Shown: positions 16,187 to 27,840 of the stretch, piece after piece
Position numbering within the stretch: position 1 is the stretch's first letter
How the letters are laid out: each line of letters begins with the position of its first letter
Assembly (NCBI RefSeq): GCF_001293525.1
Contig: NZ_BBYR01000042.1
Span: 17,642 to 81,641, forward strand
DNA from: Pseudideonella sakaiensis
GTDB taxonomy: Bacteria; Pseudomonadota; Gammaproteobacteria; Burkholderiales; Burkholderiaceae_C
Reading direction: 5' to 3'
DNA: 64,000 nucleotides
Made by a program: the position numbers and the translations under genes
Notes under the pieces: model-generated
Told to the model about the DNA's origin: nothing
The model's database searches: none
The model's input: the letters and a program-made list of their open reading frames with translations, nothing else

Positions 16187-19140
16187 TGCCGGGCCCGATG
16201 CGCCTGACCGGCCTCGCCGCGACGCTGACCTGGCTGGCGCGCCGCGGCGCGCGCGGCCTCGCGACCGATTCGCGCCGCCTGCAGCCCGGCGAGGCCTTCA
16301 TCGCCTGGCCCGGGGCCGCCGACGACGGGCGCCGCCACGTGCGCGCGGCGCTGGCCGCGGGCGCGCCGGCCTGCCTGGTGGAGGCCGAGGGCGTCGCGGA
16401 GTTCGGCTTCGACGACGAGCCGCGCGTGGCCGCGATCGAGGGGCTGAAGGCGCTCACCGGCGAGCTGGCCGCGGCCTGGTACGCGCACCCGAGCGACACC
16501 CTGCCGGTGCTCGCCGTCACCGGCACCAACGGCAAGACCTCGACCAGCTGGTGGATCGCCGGCGCGCTGGCCGCGCTCGGGCGGCGCGCCGCGGTCGTCG
16601 GCACCCTCGGCGTGGGCGTGCCGCCGGAATTGGTGCCCACCGGCCTGACCACGCCCGACCCGGTCGCGCTGCAGTCGGCCTTCCGCCGCTTCGCCGACGC
16701 CGGCTGCGACGCGGTGGCGATCGAGGCCTCGTCGATCGGCCTCGAGGAGCAGCGCCTGGCCGGCACCCGCGTCGCGGTGGCGCTGCTGACCAACCTCACC
16801 CAGGACCACCTGGACTACCACGGCAGCATGGAGGCCTACTGGCAGGCCAAGGCGCGGCTGTTCGCGTGGCCCGGCCTGCGTGCGGTGGTGGTCAACGTCG
16901 ACGACCCCTACGGTGCCCGCCTGGTCGACGCGGCGCGCCCCGGCGGGCCGGCGCTGTGGACCTATGCCGTCGGCCCCGCCGCGCCGTCGGCCCGGCTGCG
17001 CGCCGACGCGCCGGCCTACCGCGACGGCGGCCTGGCCTTCACGGTGGTCGAGTCGGCCCACGGCCGCGGCGCCAGCCGCTCGGCCGAGGTGCGCACCGGC
17101 CTGATCGGCGACTACAACGTGGCCAACCTGCTGGCCGTGATCGGCGGCCTGCGCGCGCTCGGCATCCCGCTGGAGGCCGCGGCCGCCGCCTGCGCGGGCC
17201 TGGCGCCGGTGCCCGGCCGGATGCAGCGCGTGGCACCGCCGGACGAGGCCGCGGCCCCGGCCCTGCCGCAGGTGGTGGTGGACTACGCCCACACCCCGGA
17301 CGCGCTCGAGAAGGCGCTGCAGGCGCTGCGCCCGCTGGCGCGCGCGCGCGGCGGCGCGCTGCAGCTGGTGTTCGGCTGCGGTGGCAACCGCGACCCCGGC
17401 AAGCGCCCGCGCATGGGCGCGATCGCCGAGGCGGGCGCGGACCGCGTGCTGCTCACCAGCGACAACCCGCGCCGCGAGTCGCCGCAGGCGATCCTGGCCG
17501 ACATCGTCGCCGGGCTGAGCCACCCGGCCGCGGCCGTGGTCGAGCCGGACCGCGGGCTGGCGATCGCGCGCGCGGTGCGCGACGCGGCGCCGGCCGACGT
17601 GGTGCTGGTCGCCGGCAAGGGCCACGAGGCCACGCAGGAGATCGGCACCGAGAAGCGGCCCTTCTCCGACGTGACGGTGGCGCGTGACGCGCTGGCGGCG
17701 CGCGCCGCGGCCGACGCGCCGATGATGGACCTGGCGACGGCCGCGGGCCTGCTGCCCGGCGCCCGCCTGGTCGGCGACGGCGCCACCGCGCTGCGCCGCG
17801 TGCACAGCGACACGCGCAGCCTGCGCGCCGGCGACCTGTTCGTCGCGCTGCGCGGCGAGCGCTTCGACGCGCACGACTTCCTGCCGCAGGCGGCCGCCGC
17901 CGGCGCCGCGGCCGCGTTGGCCGAGCGCGGGCTGGCCGAGGCCGGCTTGCCCGGCCTGCTGGTGCCCGACACCCGCGCGGCGCTGCAGCAGCTCGCCGCC
18001 GCCTGGCGGCGTCGCCATGCGCTGCCGCTGGTGGCCGTCACCGGCAGCAACGGCAAGACCACGGTGACGCAGATGCTCGCCGCGGTGCTGCGTGCCTGGC
18101 ACGGCAGCGCCGCCTTCGCGACCGAGGGCAACCTGAACAACGACATCGGCCTGCCGCTGACCCTGCTGCGGCTGCGGCCCGCGCACCGCGCCGGCGTGGT
18201 CGAGCTCGGCATGAACCACCCCGGCGAGATCGCCGCGCTGGCGGCACTCGCCGCGCCCACGGTCGCGTTGGTGAACAACGCCCAGCGCGAGCACCAGGAG
18301 TTCATGGACGGCGTGGAGGCGGTGGCGCGCGAGAACGGCAGCGTGTTCGCGGCGCTGCCGGCCGACGGCGTGGCGGTCTACCCGGCCGACGATGCGCAGG
18401 CACCGGTCTGGCAGGCGCTTGCCGAGGGCCGGCGCACGCTGCGCTTCGCGCTCGAGGGCGAGGACGGCGCGGCGCCCGCGGCGGAGCTGCGCGGCCGGGC
18501 CCGCTGGGACGCCGCCGGGCACTGGGCCGTCGAGGCCGAGGGGCCGGACGGCCGGCGCCTGGCCTGGCGCCTCGCGCTGCCGGGCCGTCACAACGTGCGC
18601 AATGCGCTGGCCGTCGCGGCCTGTGCGCTGGCGGTGGGCTGCCCGGCCGAGGCGATCGTGCAGGGGCTGGAGGGCTTCGAGCCGGTGAAGGGCCGCTCGC
18701 GGCTGCTCAGTGCGCCCGGTCCGAACGGTACGTCGCTGGCGCTGGTCGACGACAGCTACAACGCCAACCCCGATTCGGTGCGCGCCGCGATCGAGCTGCT
18801 GGCCGGCCTGCCGGGCCCGCGCTGGCTGCTGCTGGGCGACATGGGCGAGGTCGGCAGCCAGGGGCCGGCCTTCCACGCCGAGGTCGGCGCGCATGCCGCG
18901 CGCCACGGCATTGAGCACCTGTGGGCGGCTGGCGCAGCCAGCGCCCACGCCGCCGCGGCCTTCCCCGGCGCGCGGCATTTCGACACCGTGGAGGCCCTGC
19001 TCGCGGCCTTGCCGCAGGCGCCGGCCTGCCGCGCGGTGCTGGTGAAAGGATCACGCTTCATGAGGATGGAACGGGTGGTCGCGGCGCTGCAGGGCGGCGC
19101 GGCCCTGGCCCGCGGCGAGGGAGGCGTGCATGCTGCTTAG
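16186..19140 (+). CDS. murEF: Bifunctional MurE-MurF: UDP-MurNAc-tripeptide synthetase fused to UDP-MurNAc-pentapeptide synthetase
   Basis: A single 984-residue reading frame holds two complete Mur ligases. Residues 1 to about 505 are MurE (adds meso-diaminopimelate): GTNGKT at 113-118, [11 protein letters not shown], and DNPR at 426-429, whose Arg marks mDAP specificity. From about 513 (two Met at 513-514) to the end is MurF (adds D-Ala-D-Ala): GSNGKT at 620-625, [22 protein letters not shown], and [10 protein letters not shown]. There is no stop and hardly any linker between the halves. Bordetella and relatives are known to have such a fusion. The start ATG shares a base with the ftsI stop; the gene overlaps mraY by 11 bases. 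Confidence 0.96.
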   Translation: MPGPMRLTGLAATLTWLARRGARGLATDSRRLQPGEAFIAWPGAADDGRRHVRAALAAGAPACLVEAEGVAEFGFDDEPRVAAIEGLKALTGELAAAWYAHPSDTLPVLAVTGTNGKTSTSWWIAGALAALGRRAAVVGTLGVGVPPELVPTGLTTPDPVALQSAFRRFADAGCDAVAIEASSIGLEEQRLAGTRVAVALLTNLTQDHLDYHGSMEAYWQAKARLFAWPGLRAVVVNVDDPYGARLVDAARPGGPALWTYAVGPAAPSARLRADAPAYRDGGLAFTVVESAHGRGASRSAEVRTGLIGDYNVANLLAVIGGLRALGIPLEAAAAACAGLAPVPGRMQRVAPPDEAAAPALPQVVVDYAHTPDALEKALQALRPLARARGGALQLVFGCGGNRDPGKRPRMGAIAEAGADRVLLTSDNPRRESPQAILADIVAGLSHPAAAVVEPDRGLAIARAVRDAAPADVVLVAGKGHEATQEIGTEKRPFSDVTVARDALAARAAADAPMMDLATAAGLLPGARLVGDGATALRRVHSDTRSLRAGDLFVALRGERFDAHDFLPQAAAAGAAAALAERGLAEAGLPGLLVPDTRAALQQLAAAWRRRHALPLVAVTGSNGKTTVTQMLAAVLRAWHGSAAFATEGNLNNDIGLPLTLLRLRPAHRAGVVELGMNHPGEIAALAALAAPTVALVNNAQREHQEFMDGVEAVARENGSVFAALPADGVAVYPADDAQAPVWQALAEGRRTLRFALEGEDGAAPAAELRGRARWDAAGHWAVEAEGPDGRRLAWRLALPGRHNVRNALAVAACALAVGCPAEAIVQGLEGFEPVKGRSRLLSAPGPNGTSLALVDDSYNANPDSVRAAIELLAGLPGPRWLLLGDMGEVGSQGPAFHAEVGAHAARHGIEHLWAAGAASAHAAAAFPGARHFDTVEALLAALPQAPACRAVLVKGSRFMRMERVVAALQGGAALARGEGGVHAA

Positions 19141-20308
19141 CCTCGCCGAGTGGCTGCAGACGCTGTCGCCGGACTTCGGCTTCTTCCGCGTCTTCCAGTA
19201 CCTGACCTTCCGCGCGGTGATGGCCGCGATGACGGCGCTGCTGATCGGCCTGGCCTTCGGGCCCTGGGTGATCCGCTTCCTGGGCGCGATGAAGGTCGGC
19301 CAGCCGGTGCGCGAGTACGCGATGCAGTCGCACCTGTCCAAGCGCGGCACGCCCACCATGGGCGGCGTGCTGGTGCTGATCGGCATCGGCGTGTCCACGC
19401 TGCTGTGGTTCGACTGGAGCAACCGCTTCGTCTGGATCGTGATGATCGTGACCTTCGGCTACGGCGCCGTGGGCTGGGTCGACGACTGGCGCAAGGTGGT
19501 GCGCAAGGACCCGGAGGGCATGCGCTCGCGCGAGAAGTTCTTCTGGCAGTCGCTGATCGGGCTGGTGGCCGCGCTCTACCTGGCCTTCAGCGTCTCCGAA
19601 ACGTCGAACCTGCGCGTCTTCGAGCTCTTCCTGCGCTGGGTGCAGAGCGGCTTCAGCAACGAGCTGCCGCCCAAGGCCGACCTGATCGTGCCCTTCTTCA
19701 AGTCGATCAGCTACCCGCTCGGGGTGTTCGGCTTCATCGGCCTGACCTGGTTCGTGATCGTCGGCACCAGCAATGCCGTCAACTTCACCGACGGGCTGGA
19801 CGGGCTGGCGATCATGCCGGTGGTGATGGTCGGCTCGGCGCTCGGCATCTTCGCGTACATCGTCGGCAACGCGGTCTACTCGCGCTACCTGCTGTTCCCC
19901 TACATCCCCGGCGCCGGCGAGCTGCTGGTGTTCTGCGCCGCGATGGCCGGCGCGGGCCTGGCCTTCCTCTGGTTCAACGCCAACCCGGCGCAGGTCTTCA
20001 TGGGCGACGTCGGGGCGCTGGCGCTGGGCGGCGCGCTGGGCACCATCGCGGTGATCACGCGGCAGGAGATCGTGCTGGCGGTGATGGGCGGCATCTTCGT
20101 CGCCGAGGCGCTGTCGGTGATCGTGCAGGTGGCCTGGTTCAAGCTCACCAAGAAGCTCTACGGCGAGGGCCGGCGCATCTTCCTGATGGCGCCGCTGCAC
20201 CACCACTTCGAGAAGCGCGGCTGGACCGAGACCCAGGTGGTGGTGCGTTTCTGGATCATCACGATGCTGCTGTGCCTGGTCGGCCTGGCCAGCCTGAAGC
20301 TGCGGTGA
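19130..20308 (+). CDS. mraY: Phospho-N-acetylmuramoyl-pentapeptide transferase MraY
   Basis: A 392-residue, ten-helix inner-membrane enzyme that moves phospho-MurNAc-pentapeptide onto undecaprenyl phosphate to form lipid I. Diagnostic motifs are [13 protein letters not shown] near the N-terminus, [12 protein letters not shown] with the adjacent Asp pair, [31 protein letters not shown] and the C-terminal [18 protein letters not shown] (the HHH metal/nucleotide motif). The ATG at 19130 lies inside the end of murEF, so the two are translationally coupled. Confidence 0.97.
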   Translation: MLLSLAEWLQTLSPDFGFFRVFQYLTFRAVMAAMTALLIGLAFGPWVIRFLGAMKVGQPVREYAMQSHLSKRGTPTMGGVLVLIGIGVSTLLWFDWSNRFVWIVMIVTFGYGAVGWVDDWRKVVRKDPEGMRSREKFFWQSLIGLVAALYLAFSVSETSNLRVFELFLRWVQSGFSNELPPKADLIVPFFKSISYPLGVFGFIGLTWFVIVGTSNAVNFTDGLDGLAIMPVVMVGSALGIFAYIVGNAVYSRYLLFPYIPGAGELLVFCAAMAGAGLAFLWFNANPAQVFMGDVGALALGGALGTIAVITRQEIVLAVMGGIFVAEALSVIVQVAWFKLTKKLYGEGRRIFLMAPLHHHFEKRGWTETQVVVRFWIITMLLCLVGLASLKLR

Positions 20309-20315
20309 GGCGCCG

Positions 20316-22259
20316 GTGAGCCTGTTCGCGGACCTCGACCTCCTCGTGCTCGGCCTGGGCGACTCCGGCCTGGCGATGGCGCGCTGGTGCCGGCGCCTGG
20401 GCGCGCGGGTGCGCGTCTGGGACAGCCGCGGCGCGGCCGCGCCGCAGGCCGAGGCGCTGCGCGCCGCGTGCCCGGAGGTCGAGCTGCTGGAGGGCCCGCT
20501 GGACGCGCAGGCCCTGCTGGCCGAGGTGCGCTGGGTGCTGAAGAGCCCGGGCCTGTCGCCGCGCGATGCGCGCATCGCGCCGCTGCTCGAGCAGGCGCGC
20601 GCCATCGGCGTGCCGGTGCAGGGAGAGCTGGCGCTGTTCGCGCAGGCGCTCGCGCGGCTGCGCGCCGGCTGCGGCTATGCGCCGCGCGTGGTCGCGGTGA
20701 CGGGCACCAACGGCAAGACCACCACCACCGCGATGGCGGCGCTGCTGATCGCGCGCTGCGGCCGCCGCGTCGCGGTGGCGGGCAACATCGGGCCGACGCT
20801 GCTGCAGACCCTGTCCGACGTGCTTGCCGACGAGGACCTGGCGCTGCTGCAGGCGCCGGCGGCCGGGAGCCCGGCGCCGGAGCCGGGCGCGGACGCCGCG
20901 TCGCTGGCCGCGCCGGAGGCGCCGGCCGAGACCATCGCGCCCGACGCCGCCGACCCGGCCCGGGACGGCGCGCCGGACGATGCTGCCGAGGAGGGTGCGC
21001 CGCACGCCGCGGCGGGCACCGTCGCGGACGCCGTGGCCGAGCCCGCGCCGGACCCGGCCGCCGACGCGACGGCCCCGGCCGACGATGCCCACGCGTCCCA
21101 CGAGGCCGACGCGGCCCCGGCGCTCTCGCCCGACGCCGCCGCCGCGCTCGCCGCGCTGCAGGCCGCGCCCGCCGCGGACGCGCCGCCGCCGCGCTGGGCC
21201 GCCTGGCCCGAGGCCTGGGTGCTCGAGCTGAGCAGCTTCCAGCTCGACGGCGTCGAGGGCTTCGCGCCGGATGCGGCCGCGGTGCTGAACCTGAGCGAGG
21301 ACCACCTCGACTGGCACGGCTCGATGGCCGCCTACGCGGCCGCCAAGGGCCGCATCTACGGCCCGCCCGAGGCCACCGGCGTGGCCGTCGTCAACCGCGA
21401 CGACCCGCAGGTGACCGCGCTGCTGCCGGCCGCGCCGCCGCCGCCGGCCCGCTCGCGCGGCGCCGCCGCCCGCCGGCCGCTGCCGCGGCGCGTCGTCTCC
21501 TTCGGGCTCGGCGCGCCGCAGCGGCCGGGCGACTACGGCCTGGTCAGCGAGCACGGCATGGCCTGGCTGGTGCGCGCGCAGGACGCCGACGAGACGCTGC
21601 CGCGCGGCCGCCGTGCCGCCGCCGAGCCGCCCGAGGAGCTGCACCTGCAGCGCCTGATGCCGGCCGATGCGCTGCGCGTGCGCGGCCGCCACAACGCCGC
21701 CAATGCGCTGGCCGCGCTGGCGCTGGCCGCCGCGATCGGCTGCCCGCTGGCGCCGATGCTGCACGGGCTGCGCGAGTACGCCGGCGAACCGCACCGCGTC
21801 GAGTACGTGGCCAGCGTCGGCGCCGTCGACGCCTACGATGACAGCAAGGGCACCAACGTCGGCGCCACCGTGGCCGCGATCGACGGCCTCGGCGCCGACC
21901 GCGAGCCGTCGCGCCTGGTGCTGATCCTCGGCGGCGACGGCAAGGGCCAGGACTTCGCGCCGCTGGCCGCGCCGCTGCAGCGGCATGCCCGCGCGGTGGC
22001 GACGCTGGGCCGCGACGCGGCGGCGATCGAGCAGGCCGTGGGCCCCGCGCTGCAGGCCGCGGGCCTGCCGCTGGCGCGCCACGACAGCCTCGAGGCCGCC
22101 ACCCGCTGGGCCTTCGCGCAGGCCCAGCCGGGCGACTCGGTGCTGCTCAGCCCGGCCTGCGCCAGCCTGGACATGTTCCGCAACTACGCCCACCGCGCCG
22201 CCGTCTTCGTCGAGGCCGTGCAGCAGCTGGCGGCCGAGGCGGGGGAGGTGGTGGCATGA
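20316..22259 (+). CDS. murD: UDP-N-acetylmuramoylalanine-D-glutamate ligase MurD with large Ala-rich insertion
   Basis: The enzyme adds D-Glu to UDP-MurNAc-L-Ala. At 647 residues it is far longer than E. coli MurD (about 440). Normal parts are [15 protein letters not shown], the P-loop GTNGKT (130-135), [18 protein letters not shown] (from 301), [12 protein letters not shown] and, in domain 3, [20 protein letters not shown] and [12 protein letters not shown]. Between about residues 180 and 299 there is a block made almost only of Ala, Pro, Asp, Glu and Gly. A shorter insertion near 370-450 is usual in Burkholderiales MurD. The start is GTG at 20316, 7 bases after mraY; the stop overlaps ftsW (ATGA). 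Confidence 0.94.
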   Translation: MSLFADLDLLVLGLGDSGLAMARWCRRLGARVRVWDSRGAAAPQAEALRAACPEVELLEGPLDAQALLAEVRWVLKSPGLSPRDARIAPLLEQARAIGVPVQGELALFAQALARLRAGCGYAPRVVAVTGTNGKTTTTAMAALLIARCGRRVAVAGNIGPTLLQTLSDVLADEDLALLQAPAAGSPAPEPGADAASLAAPEAPAETIAPDAADPARDGAPDDAAEEGAPHAAAGTVADAVAEPAPDPAADATAPADDAHASHEADAAPALSPDAAAALAALQAAPAADAPPPRWAAWPEAWVLELSSFQLDGVEGFAPDAAAVLNLSEDHLDWHGSMAAYAAAKGRIYGPPEATGVAVVNRDDPQVTALLPAAPPPPARSRGAAARRPLPRRVVSFGLGAPQRPGDYGLVSEHGMAWLVRAQDADETLPRGRRAAAEPPEELHLQRLMPADALRVRGRHNAANALAALALAAAIGCPLAPMLHGLREYAGEPHRVEYVASVGAVDAYDDSKGTNVGATVAAIDGLGADREPSRLVLILGGDGKGQDFAPLAAPLQRHARAVATLGRDAAAIEQAVGPALQAAGLPLARHDSLEAATRWAFAQAQPGDSVLLSPACASLDMFRNYAHRAAVFVEAVQQLAAEAGEVVA

Positions 22260-23503
22260 GCGTAGCGACGCTGTTTGCGCGCTTCGGCCTGGGCCGCCGC
22301 GACGGCGCGGCGGGCGCCGACGTGCCGATCCGCGACTGGGTGCAGGTCGGCCGCAGCCAGCCGACGCGCCTGTCCGGCTTCGACACCACGCTGGTCTGGG
22401 TCGCGATGGCGCTGGTCGCGCTCGGCCTGGTGATGGTCTACAGCGCCTCGGTCGCGCTGCCGGACAGCCCGCGCTTCGAGCGCTACGCCCACAGTCACTT
22501 CCTGACCCGCCACCTGATGGCGATCGCGATCGCGGTGCTGGCCGGCGTGGTGGTGGTGCAGGTGCCGATCGACACCTGGGAGAAGGCCGCGCCCTGGCTC
22601 TTCCTCGGCGTGCTGGTGCTGCTGGTGGTGGTGCTGATCCCCGGCATCGGCAAGGGCGTGAACGGCGCGCGCCGCTGGATCCCGCTCGGCCTGATGAACT
22701 TCCAGCCCTCGGAGCTGGCCAAGCTGGCGATGGCGATGTACGGCGCCGGCTACATGGTGCGCAAGATGGACGTGAAGGAGAAGTTCCTGCGCGCCGTGCT
22801 GCCGATGGCCTTCGCGGTGGCGCTGGTCGGCCTGCTGCTGCTGGCCGAGCCGGACATGGGCGCCTTCCTCGTCATCGCGGCGATCGCGATGGGCATCCTC
22901 TTCCTCGGCGGCGTCAACGGCCGCATGTTCTTCCTGATCACGCTGATCCTGGTCGGCGCCTTCGTGCTGATGATCACCACCAGCGAATGGCGGCGCGAGC
23001 GCATCTTCGCCTACCTCGACCCCTGGGACGAGCGCTACACCCTCGGCAAGGCCTACCAGCTCTCGCACTCGCTGATCGCCTTCGGCCGCGGCGAACTGTT
23101 CGGCCAGGGCCTGGGCGGCAGCGTCGAGAAGCTGCACTACTTGCCCGAGGCACACACCGACTTCCTGCTGGCGGTGATCGGCGAGGAGCTGGGCTTCGTC
23201 GGCGTGGCCTGCGTGGTGGTGGCCTTCTTCTGGCTGGCGCGCCGGATGTTCCACATCGGCCGCCAGGCGATCGCGCTGGACCGGGTCTACGCCGGCCTGT
23301 TCGCGCAGGGCATCGGCATCTGGATCGGCGGCCAGGCCTTCATCAACATGGGCGTGAACCTCGGCGTGCTGCCGACCAAGGGCCTGACGCTGCCGCTGAT
23401 GAGCTATGGCGGCTCGGCCATCCTGATGAACGTGGTCGCGCTGGCGATGGTGCTGCGGGTCGACATCGAGAACCGCCAGCTGATGCGCGGGGGGCGGGCA
23501 TGA
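22256..23503 (+). CDS. ftsW: Septal peptidoglycan glycosyltransferase FtsW
   Basis: A 415-residue polytopic SEDS-family membrane protein that polymerises lipid II at the septum with FtsI. Ten hydrophobic segments follow a cytoplasmic N-terminus of about 45 residues. SEDS signatures include [37 protein letters not shown] (containing the conserved Arg-Trp), [13 protein letters not shown] with the catalytic-region Asp, [43 protein letters not shown] and a C-terminal [17 protein letters not shown]. Overlaps of four bases at both ends couple it to murD and murG. Confidence 0.96.
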   Translation: MSVATLFARFGLGRRDGAAGADVPIRDWVQVGRSQPTRLSGFDTTLVWVAMALVALGLVMVYSASVALPDSPRFERYAHSHFLTRHLMAIAIAVLAGVVVVQVPIDTWEKAAPWLFLGVLVLLVVVLIPGIGKGVNGARRWIPLGLMNFQPSELAKLAMAMYGAGYMVRKMDVKEKFLRAVLPMAFAVALVGLLLLAEPDMGAFLVIAAIAMGILFLGGVNGRMFFLITLILVGAFVLMITTSEWRRERIFAYLDPWDERYTLGKAYQLSHSLIAFGRGELFGQGLGGSVEKLHYLPEAHTDFLLAVIGEELGFVGVACVVVAFFWLARRMFHIGRQAIALDRVYAGLFAQGIGIWIGGQAFINMGVNLGVLPTKGLTLPLMSYGGSAILMNVVALAMVLRVDIENRQLMRGGRA

Positions 23504-24582
23504 CGGCCGCGGCACGCCACCTCGTCGTGATGGCCGCCGGCACCGGCGGCCACGTGATCCCCGGCCTCGCCGTCGCGCGCGAGCTGCAGGCGCGCGGCTG
23601 GTCGGTCAGCTGGCTCGGCACCACCCAGGGCATGGAGAACCGCCTGGTGCCGCCGAGCGGCATCCCGCTCGACCGCATCGGCTTCAACGGCCTGCGCGGC
23701 AACGGCTGGCTGCAGACGCTGACCGGCGGCCTGCGGATGCTGGTCGCCTTCTGGCAGTGCCTGCGCATCCTGCAGCGCCGCCGCGCGCGCGCGGTGCTCG
23801 GCATGGGCGGCTACGTCTGCTTCCCCGGCGGGCTGATGGCCTCGCTGCTCGGACGGCCGCTGATGCTGGTGAACGCCGATGCCGCGCTGCTCCTGAGCAA
23901 CAAGGCCCTGCTGCCGGTGGCCGATCGCGTGGCCTTCGGCTTCGACGGCGCGGCGGCCGCGCGCGTGAAGCAGGCCGTCGTGACCGGCAACCCGGTGCGC
24001 GCCGAGATCGAGGCGATGGCGCCGCCGGCCGAGCGCTACGCCGGCCGCCAGGGCCCGCTGCGGCTGCTGCTGGTGGGTGGCAGCCTGGGCGCCAAGGTGC
24101 TCAACGAGACGCTGCCACCGGCGCTGGCGCTGATCGAGCCGGCGCAACGCCCGCGCGTGACCCACCAGACAGGCGCGGCCCACCTCGAGACGGTGCGCGC
24201 CGCCTATGCGGCCGCCGGCGTCGAGGCCGAGATCCTGCCTTTCATCGACGACATGGCGGCGCGCCTGGCCGACTGCGACGTGATCGTCTGCCGCGCCGGT
24301 GCCGTCACCGTCAGCGAGCTGTGCGCCGGCGGCGTGGCCGGCGTGCTGGTGCCGCTGGTCGTCAGCACCACCGCGCACCAGCGCGACAACGCGCAGTGGC
24401 TCGCGTCGCACGGCGCCGGCGTGCACCTGCCGCAGTCCGAGCTGAGCCCGGCGCGGCTGGCCGAGGTGCTGCTGGGCCTGCGCCGCGAGGGCCTGCAGGC
24501 GATGGCCGAGCGCGCCCGCGCGCTGGCGCGCCCGCAGGCGGCGGCGCGCGTGGCCGACGAGCTGGAAAGGCTGGCGGCATGA
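23500..24582 (+). CDS. murG: UDP-GlcNAc:lipid I N-acetylglucosaminyltransferase MurG
   Basis: A 360-residue membrane-associated GT-B glycosyltransferase that makes lipid II on the cytoplasmic face. The N-terminal Gly-rich loop is in [18 protein letters not shown] (residues 9-26), followed by [12 protein letters not shown] and [13 protein letters not shown]. The second nucleotide loop is [18 protein letters not shown], and the acceptor/donor region is [23 protein letters not shown] with [10 protein letters not shown]. Length is typical. It starts at ATG 23500, overlapping the ftsW stop, and its own stop overlaps murC. Confidence 0.96.
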   Translation: MTAAARHLVVMAAGTGGHVIPGLAVARELQARGWSVSWLGTTQGMENRLVPPSGIPLDRIGFNGLRGNGWLQTLTGGLRMLVAFWQCLRILQRRRARAVLGMGGYVCFPGGLMASLLGRPLMLVNADAALLLSNKALLPVADRVAFGFDGAAAARVKQAVVTGNPVRAEIEAMAPPAERYAGRQGPLRLLLVGGSLGAKVLNETLPPALALIEPAQRPRVTHQTGAAHLETVRAAYAAAGVEAEILPFIDDMAARLADCDVIVCRAGAVTVSELCAGGVAGVLVPLVVSTTAHQRDNAQWLASHGAGVHLPQSELSPARLAEVLLGLRREGLQAMAERARALARPQAAARVADELERLAA

Positions 24583-25988
24583 AGCACGCGGTGCGCCACG
24601 TCCACTTCGTCGGCATCGGCGGTGCCGGCATGAGCGGCATCGCCGAGATCCTGCACAACCTCGGCTACACCGTGTCCGGCTCGGACCTGGGCGAGGGCGA
24701 GGCCACGCGCCGGCTGGCCGGCCTGGGCATCCGCGTGGCCCGCGGCCACGCGGCCGAGCACGTGGCCGGGGCCCAGGCCGTGGTCACCTCGACCGCGGTG
24801 GGCCCGGACAACCCCGAGGTGCTGGCCGCGCGCGCACGCCGCGTGCCGGTGGTGCCGCGCGCGGTGATGCTGGCCGAGCTGATGCGCCTGAAGCAGGGCA
24901 TCGCGATCGCCGGCACCCACGGCAAGACCACCACCACCAGCCTGGTCGCCAGCGTGCTGGCCGAGGCCGGCCGCGACCCCACCTTCGTGATCGGCGGCCG
25001 GCTCAACGCGGCCGGCGCCAATGCGCGGCTCGGCGCCGGCGAGTTCATCGTGGTCGAGGCCGACGAGAGCGACGCCTCCTTCCTGAACCTGACGCCGGTG
25101 CTGTCGGTGGTGACGAACATCGACGCCGACCACATGGACACCTACGGCCACGACGAGGCGCGGCTGCGCCAGGCCTTCGTGGACTTCCTGCACCGCCTGC
25201 CCTTCTACGGCGCGGCCGTGCTCTGCACCGACGACCCGGGCGTGCGCTCGATCCTGCCGCTGGTGTCGCGCCCGGTGATCGGCTACGGCCTCGGCGAGGA
25301 CGCGCAGGTGCGCGCGGTCGACGTGCGGCCCGACGGCGCCGGCATGCGCTTCACGCTGCAGCGCCGCGGCACCCTGGCCGCGCCGGACTGCGAGGTGCGC
25401 CTCGCGCTGCCCGGCGTGCACAACGTGCGCAATGCGCTGGCCACGCTGGCCGTCGCGGCCGAGCTGGAGCTGGAGGACGCGCCGGTGCTGCGCGCGCTCG
25501 CCGGCTTCGCCGGCGTCGGCCGGCGCTTCCAGCGCCACGGCGAGCTGCGCACCGCGGCCGGCGCGGCCTTCACGCTGGTCGACGACTACGGCCACCACCC
25601 GGTCGAGATGGCGGCCACGCTGGCCGCCGCGCGCGGCGCCTTCCCGGGCCGCCGGCTGCTGCTGGCCTTCCAGCCGCACCGCTACACCCGCACCCGCGAC
25701 TGCTTCGAGGACTTCGTCGCCGTGCTCGGCGAGGCCGACGCGGTGCTGCTGGCCGAGGTCTATGCCGCCGGCGAGGCGCCGATCGTCGCCGCCGACGGGC
25801 GCGCGCTGGCACGTGCCCTGCGTGTGGCCGGCCGGGTCGATCCGCTGTTCGTGGACGACATCGGCGCGTTGCCGCGGGCCCTGCTCGCGCAGGTGCGCGA
25901 TGGCGACGTGGTGATCACGATGGGCGCGGGGTCCATCGGCCAGGTGCCGCAGCAGGTGGTCGACCTCCTCCAGGAGCCGTCCCGATGA
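24579..25988 (+). CDS. murC: UDP-N-acetylmuramate-L-alanine ligase MurC
   Basis: A 469-residue cytoplasmic ligase that attaches L-Ala to UDP-MurNAc. It has [17 protein letters not shown] (UDP-binding loop) at the N-terminus, GTHGKTTTT at 112-120 (ATP P-loop), [26 protein letters not shown] and the C-terminal [15 protein letters not shown] and [11 protein letters not shown], both diagnostic for MurC. Length is normal. ATG at 24579 overlaps the murG stop by four bases. ddlB follows after a 46-base gap with its own strong ribosome site. Confidence 0.97.
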   Translation: MKHAVRHVHFVGIGGAGMSGIAEILHNLGYTVSGSDLGEGEATRRLAGLGIRVARGHAAEHVAGAQAVVTSTAVGPDNPEVLAARARRVPVVPRAVMLAELMRLKQGIAIAGTHGKTTTTSLVASVLAEAGRDPTFVIGGRLNAAGANARLGAGEFIVVEADESDASFLNLTPVLSVVTNIDADHMDTYGHDEARLRQAFVDFLHRLPFYGAAVLCTDDPGVRSILPLVSRPVIGYGLGEDAQVRAVDVRPDGAGMRFTLQRRGTLAAPDCEVRLALPGVHNVRNALATLAVAAELELEDAPVLRALAGFAGVGRRFQRHGELRTAAGAAFTLVDDYGHHPVEMAATLAAARGAFPGRRLLLAFQPHRYTRTRDCFEDFVAVLGEADAVLLAEVYAAGEAPIVAADGRALARALRVAGRVDPLFVDDIGALPRALLAQVRDGDVVITMGAGSIGQVPQQVVDLLQEPSR

Positions 25989-26034
25989 TGCACCGCGTCC
26001 CCCTTCTCCCGTCCCTCCGCCACGGGAGGTCCGC

Positions 26035-26982
26035 ATGAACTTCGGCAAGGTCGCCGTGCTGATGGGCGGCACGTCCGCGGAGCGCGAGATCTCGCTGCTC
26101 TCCGGCCAGGGCGTGCTGGCCGCGCTGCGCTCGCAGGGCGTCGATGCGCACCCCTTCGACCCGGCCGAGCGCGAGCTGTCGGAGCTGAAGCGCGAAGGCT
26201 TCGCGCGCTGCTTCATCGCGCTGCACGGCCGCCACGGCGAGGACGGCACGGTGCAGGGCGCGCTCGAGCTGCTCGGCATCCCCTACACCGGCTCCGGCGT
26301 GATGGCCTCGGCGGTGGCGATGGACAAGGTCATGACGAAGCGGATCTGGCTCGCCGAAGGGCTGCCGACGCCGCGCCACGTCTGGCTGGCGCCCGGCGAG
26401 CAGGACCGTGAGCGCGTGCGCACGGTGCCCGACCAGCTCGGCCTGCCGCTGATCGTGAAGCCGCCGCGCGAGGGCTCGTCGATCGGCGTGAGCAAGGTCG
26501 CCGGCTACTCGGACATGGCCGAGGCGGTGGCGCTGGCCGCGCGCTACGACCCCGACGTGCTGTGCGAGGCGTTCATCGAGGGCCTGGAGGTGACCTGCCC
26601 GGTGATCGGCGACGGCGCGGACGCGCGCGCGCTGCCGGTGGTGCGCATCGCCGCGCCCGAGGGCGCCTACGACTACCAGAACAAGTACTTCACCGACGTG
26701 GTGCAGTACCACTGCCCGAGCGGCCTGCCCGCCGACGAGGAGGCCGAGATCCAGCGCCTGACGCTGGCCGCCTACCGCGTGCTCGGCTGCCGCGGCTGGG
26801 GCCGTGCCGACCTGATGGTGCGCGCCAGCGACCGCCGGCCCTTCCTGCTCGAGATGAACACCTCGCCGGGCATGACCTCGCATTCGCTGGTGCCGATGTC
26901 CGCGCGCGCGGCCGGCCTGTCCTACGAACGCCTGTGCGTCGAGCTGCTGGCCGGCGCCCGGCTCGACGCCCGCCGCGACTGA
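26035..26982 (+). CDS. ddlB: D-alanine-D-alanine ligase
   Basis: A 315-residue ATP-grasp enzyme that makes the D-Ala-D-Ala used by the MurF half of murEF. Visible motifs are [17 protein letters not shown] (residues 8-24), [57 protein letters not shown] (ATP-binding loop), [25 protein letters not shown] and [17 protein letters not shown]. The Tyr-Lys-type loop is present (AYDYQNKYF). GGGAGG lies 5 bases before the ATG, so translation starts independently of murC. Confidence 0.96.
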   Translation: MNFGKVAVLMGGTSAEREISLLSGQGVLAALRSQGVDAHPFDPAERELSELKREGFARCFIALHGRHGEDGTVQGALELLGIPYTGSGVMASAVAMDKVMTKRIWLAEGLPTPRHVWLAPGEQDRERVRTVPDQLGLPLIVKPPREGSSIGVSKVAGYSDMAEAVALAARYDPDVLCEAFIEGLEVTCPVIGDGADARALPVVRIAAPEGAYDYQNKYFTDVVQYHCPSGLPADEEAEIQRLTLAAYRVLGCRGWGRADLMVRASDRRPFLLEMNTSPGMTSHSLVPMSARAAGLSYERLCVELLAGARLDARRD

Positions 26983-26998
26983 GCGCGCCACCGCCCCC

Positions 26999-27838
26999 AT
27001 GGCCACCATCGTCCGCACCCCCCGCGCCCCCGTGCCGCCGCCCCCGCTGGCGCTGCCGCTGGACGTGCGCGCGATGAACGCGACCGCGCAGGCGCTGTTC
27101 GTGCTGGCCGCGCTCGGCCTGGTGGCGATGCTGGCGATGTGGGCGATGCGCCAGCCGGTGTTCACGCTGCGCGCCATCCATGTCGACGGCGAGGTGATGC
27201 ACAACAGCGAGGCCACCATCCGCGCCAACGCCGGGCCGAAGCTGGCCGGCAACTTTTTCACGATGGACCTGAAGGCGGCGCAGCGCGCCTTCGAGAGCGT
27301 GCCCTGGGTGCGCCACGCAATCGTGCGCCGCGTCTGGCCCGACCGCCTGCTGGTCAGCCTCGAGGAGCACCGCGTGGCGGCGCTGTGGTCGCCGGTGGGC
27401 AGCGAGGACGATGCGGACGACAAGCTGGTCAACACCCACGGCGAGGTGTTCGAGGTCAACCTCGGCGACGTCGAGGACGACGAGCTGCCCACGCTCAGCG
27501 GCCCGGCCGGCAGCGCCGCCGAGATGCTCGAGGCGCTGCACCGGCTGCAGCCGCTGTATGCCCGCATCGAGCGTCGCATCGACACGCTGACCCAGTCCAA
27601 CCGCGGCTCCTGGCGCGTCGAGTTCGACGGGGGTGGCCGGGTCGAGCTGGGGCGCGGCACGCTGGAGGAACTGCTGGCGCGCAGCGAGCGCTTCGTCGAG
27701 ACCGTCGGGCCGATCGCCCAGCGCTACCAGCGCCCGCTCGAGTACGCCGACCTGCGCCACCAGGACGGCTATGCGCTGCGCCTGCGCGGCGTCTCGACGA
27801 CGCTGACGGCCGCAGAGAAGAAGTCATCCGGGAACTGA
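26999..27838 (+). CDS. ftsQ: Cell division protein FtsQ
   Basis: A 279-residue bitopic divisome protein. A Pro-rich cytoplasmic stretch is followed by a transmembrane helix (ALFVLAALGLVAMLAMWAM, about residues 27-47). The POTRA domain starts with FTLRAIHVDGEVMHNSEATIRAN and contains AQRAFESVPWVRHAIVRRVWPDRLLVSLEEHRVAA, the family's most conserved stretch. The C-terminal beta domain reaches RYQRPLEYADLRHQDGYALRLRG. It recruits FtsL/FtsB and is placed as usual between ddlB and ftsA. The ATG at 26999 lies 16 bases after ddlB. Confidence 0.95.
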   Translation: MATIVRTPRAPVPPPPLALPLDVRAMNATAQALFVLAALGLVAMLAMWAMRQPVFTLRAIHVDGEVMHNSEATIRANAGPKLAGNFFTMDLKAAQRAFESVPWVRHAIVRRVWPDRLLVSLEEHRVAALWSPVGSEDDADDKLVNTHGEVFEVNLGDVEDDELPTLSGPAGSAAEMLEALHRLQPLYARIERRIDTLTQSNRGSWRVEFDGGGRVELGRGTLEELLARSERFVETVGPIAQRYQRPLEYADLRHQDGYALRLRGVSTTLTAAEKKSSGN

Positions 27839-27840
27839 AG

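Noticed and set aside
16048..18978. Minus-strand open frame of 976 codons opposite murEF
   Set aside because: Low-complexity Arg/Gly/Ala/Gln translation with no motif; it mirrors the strongly C/G-ending codons of murEF.
21360..21680. A second unusual insertion in MurD domain 3
   Set aside because: Comparable extra residues (around [10 protein letters not shown]) are, as far as I recall, normal in Burkholderiales MurD; only the block at residues about 180-299 stands out.
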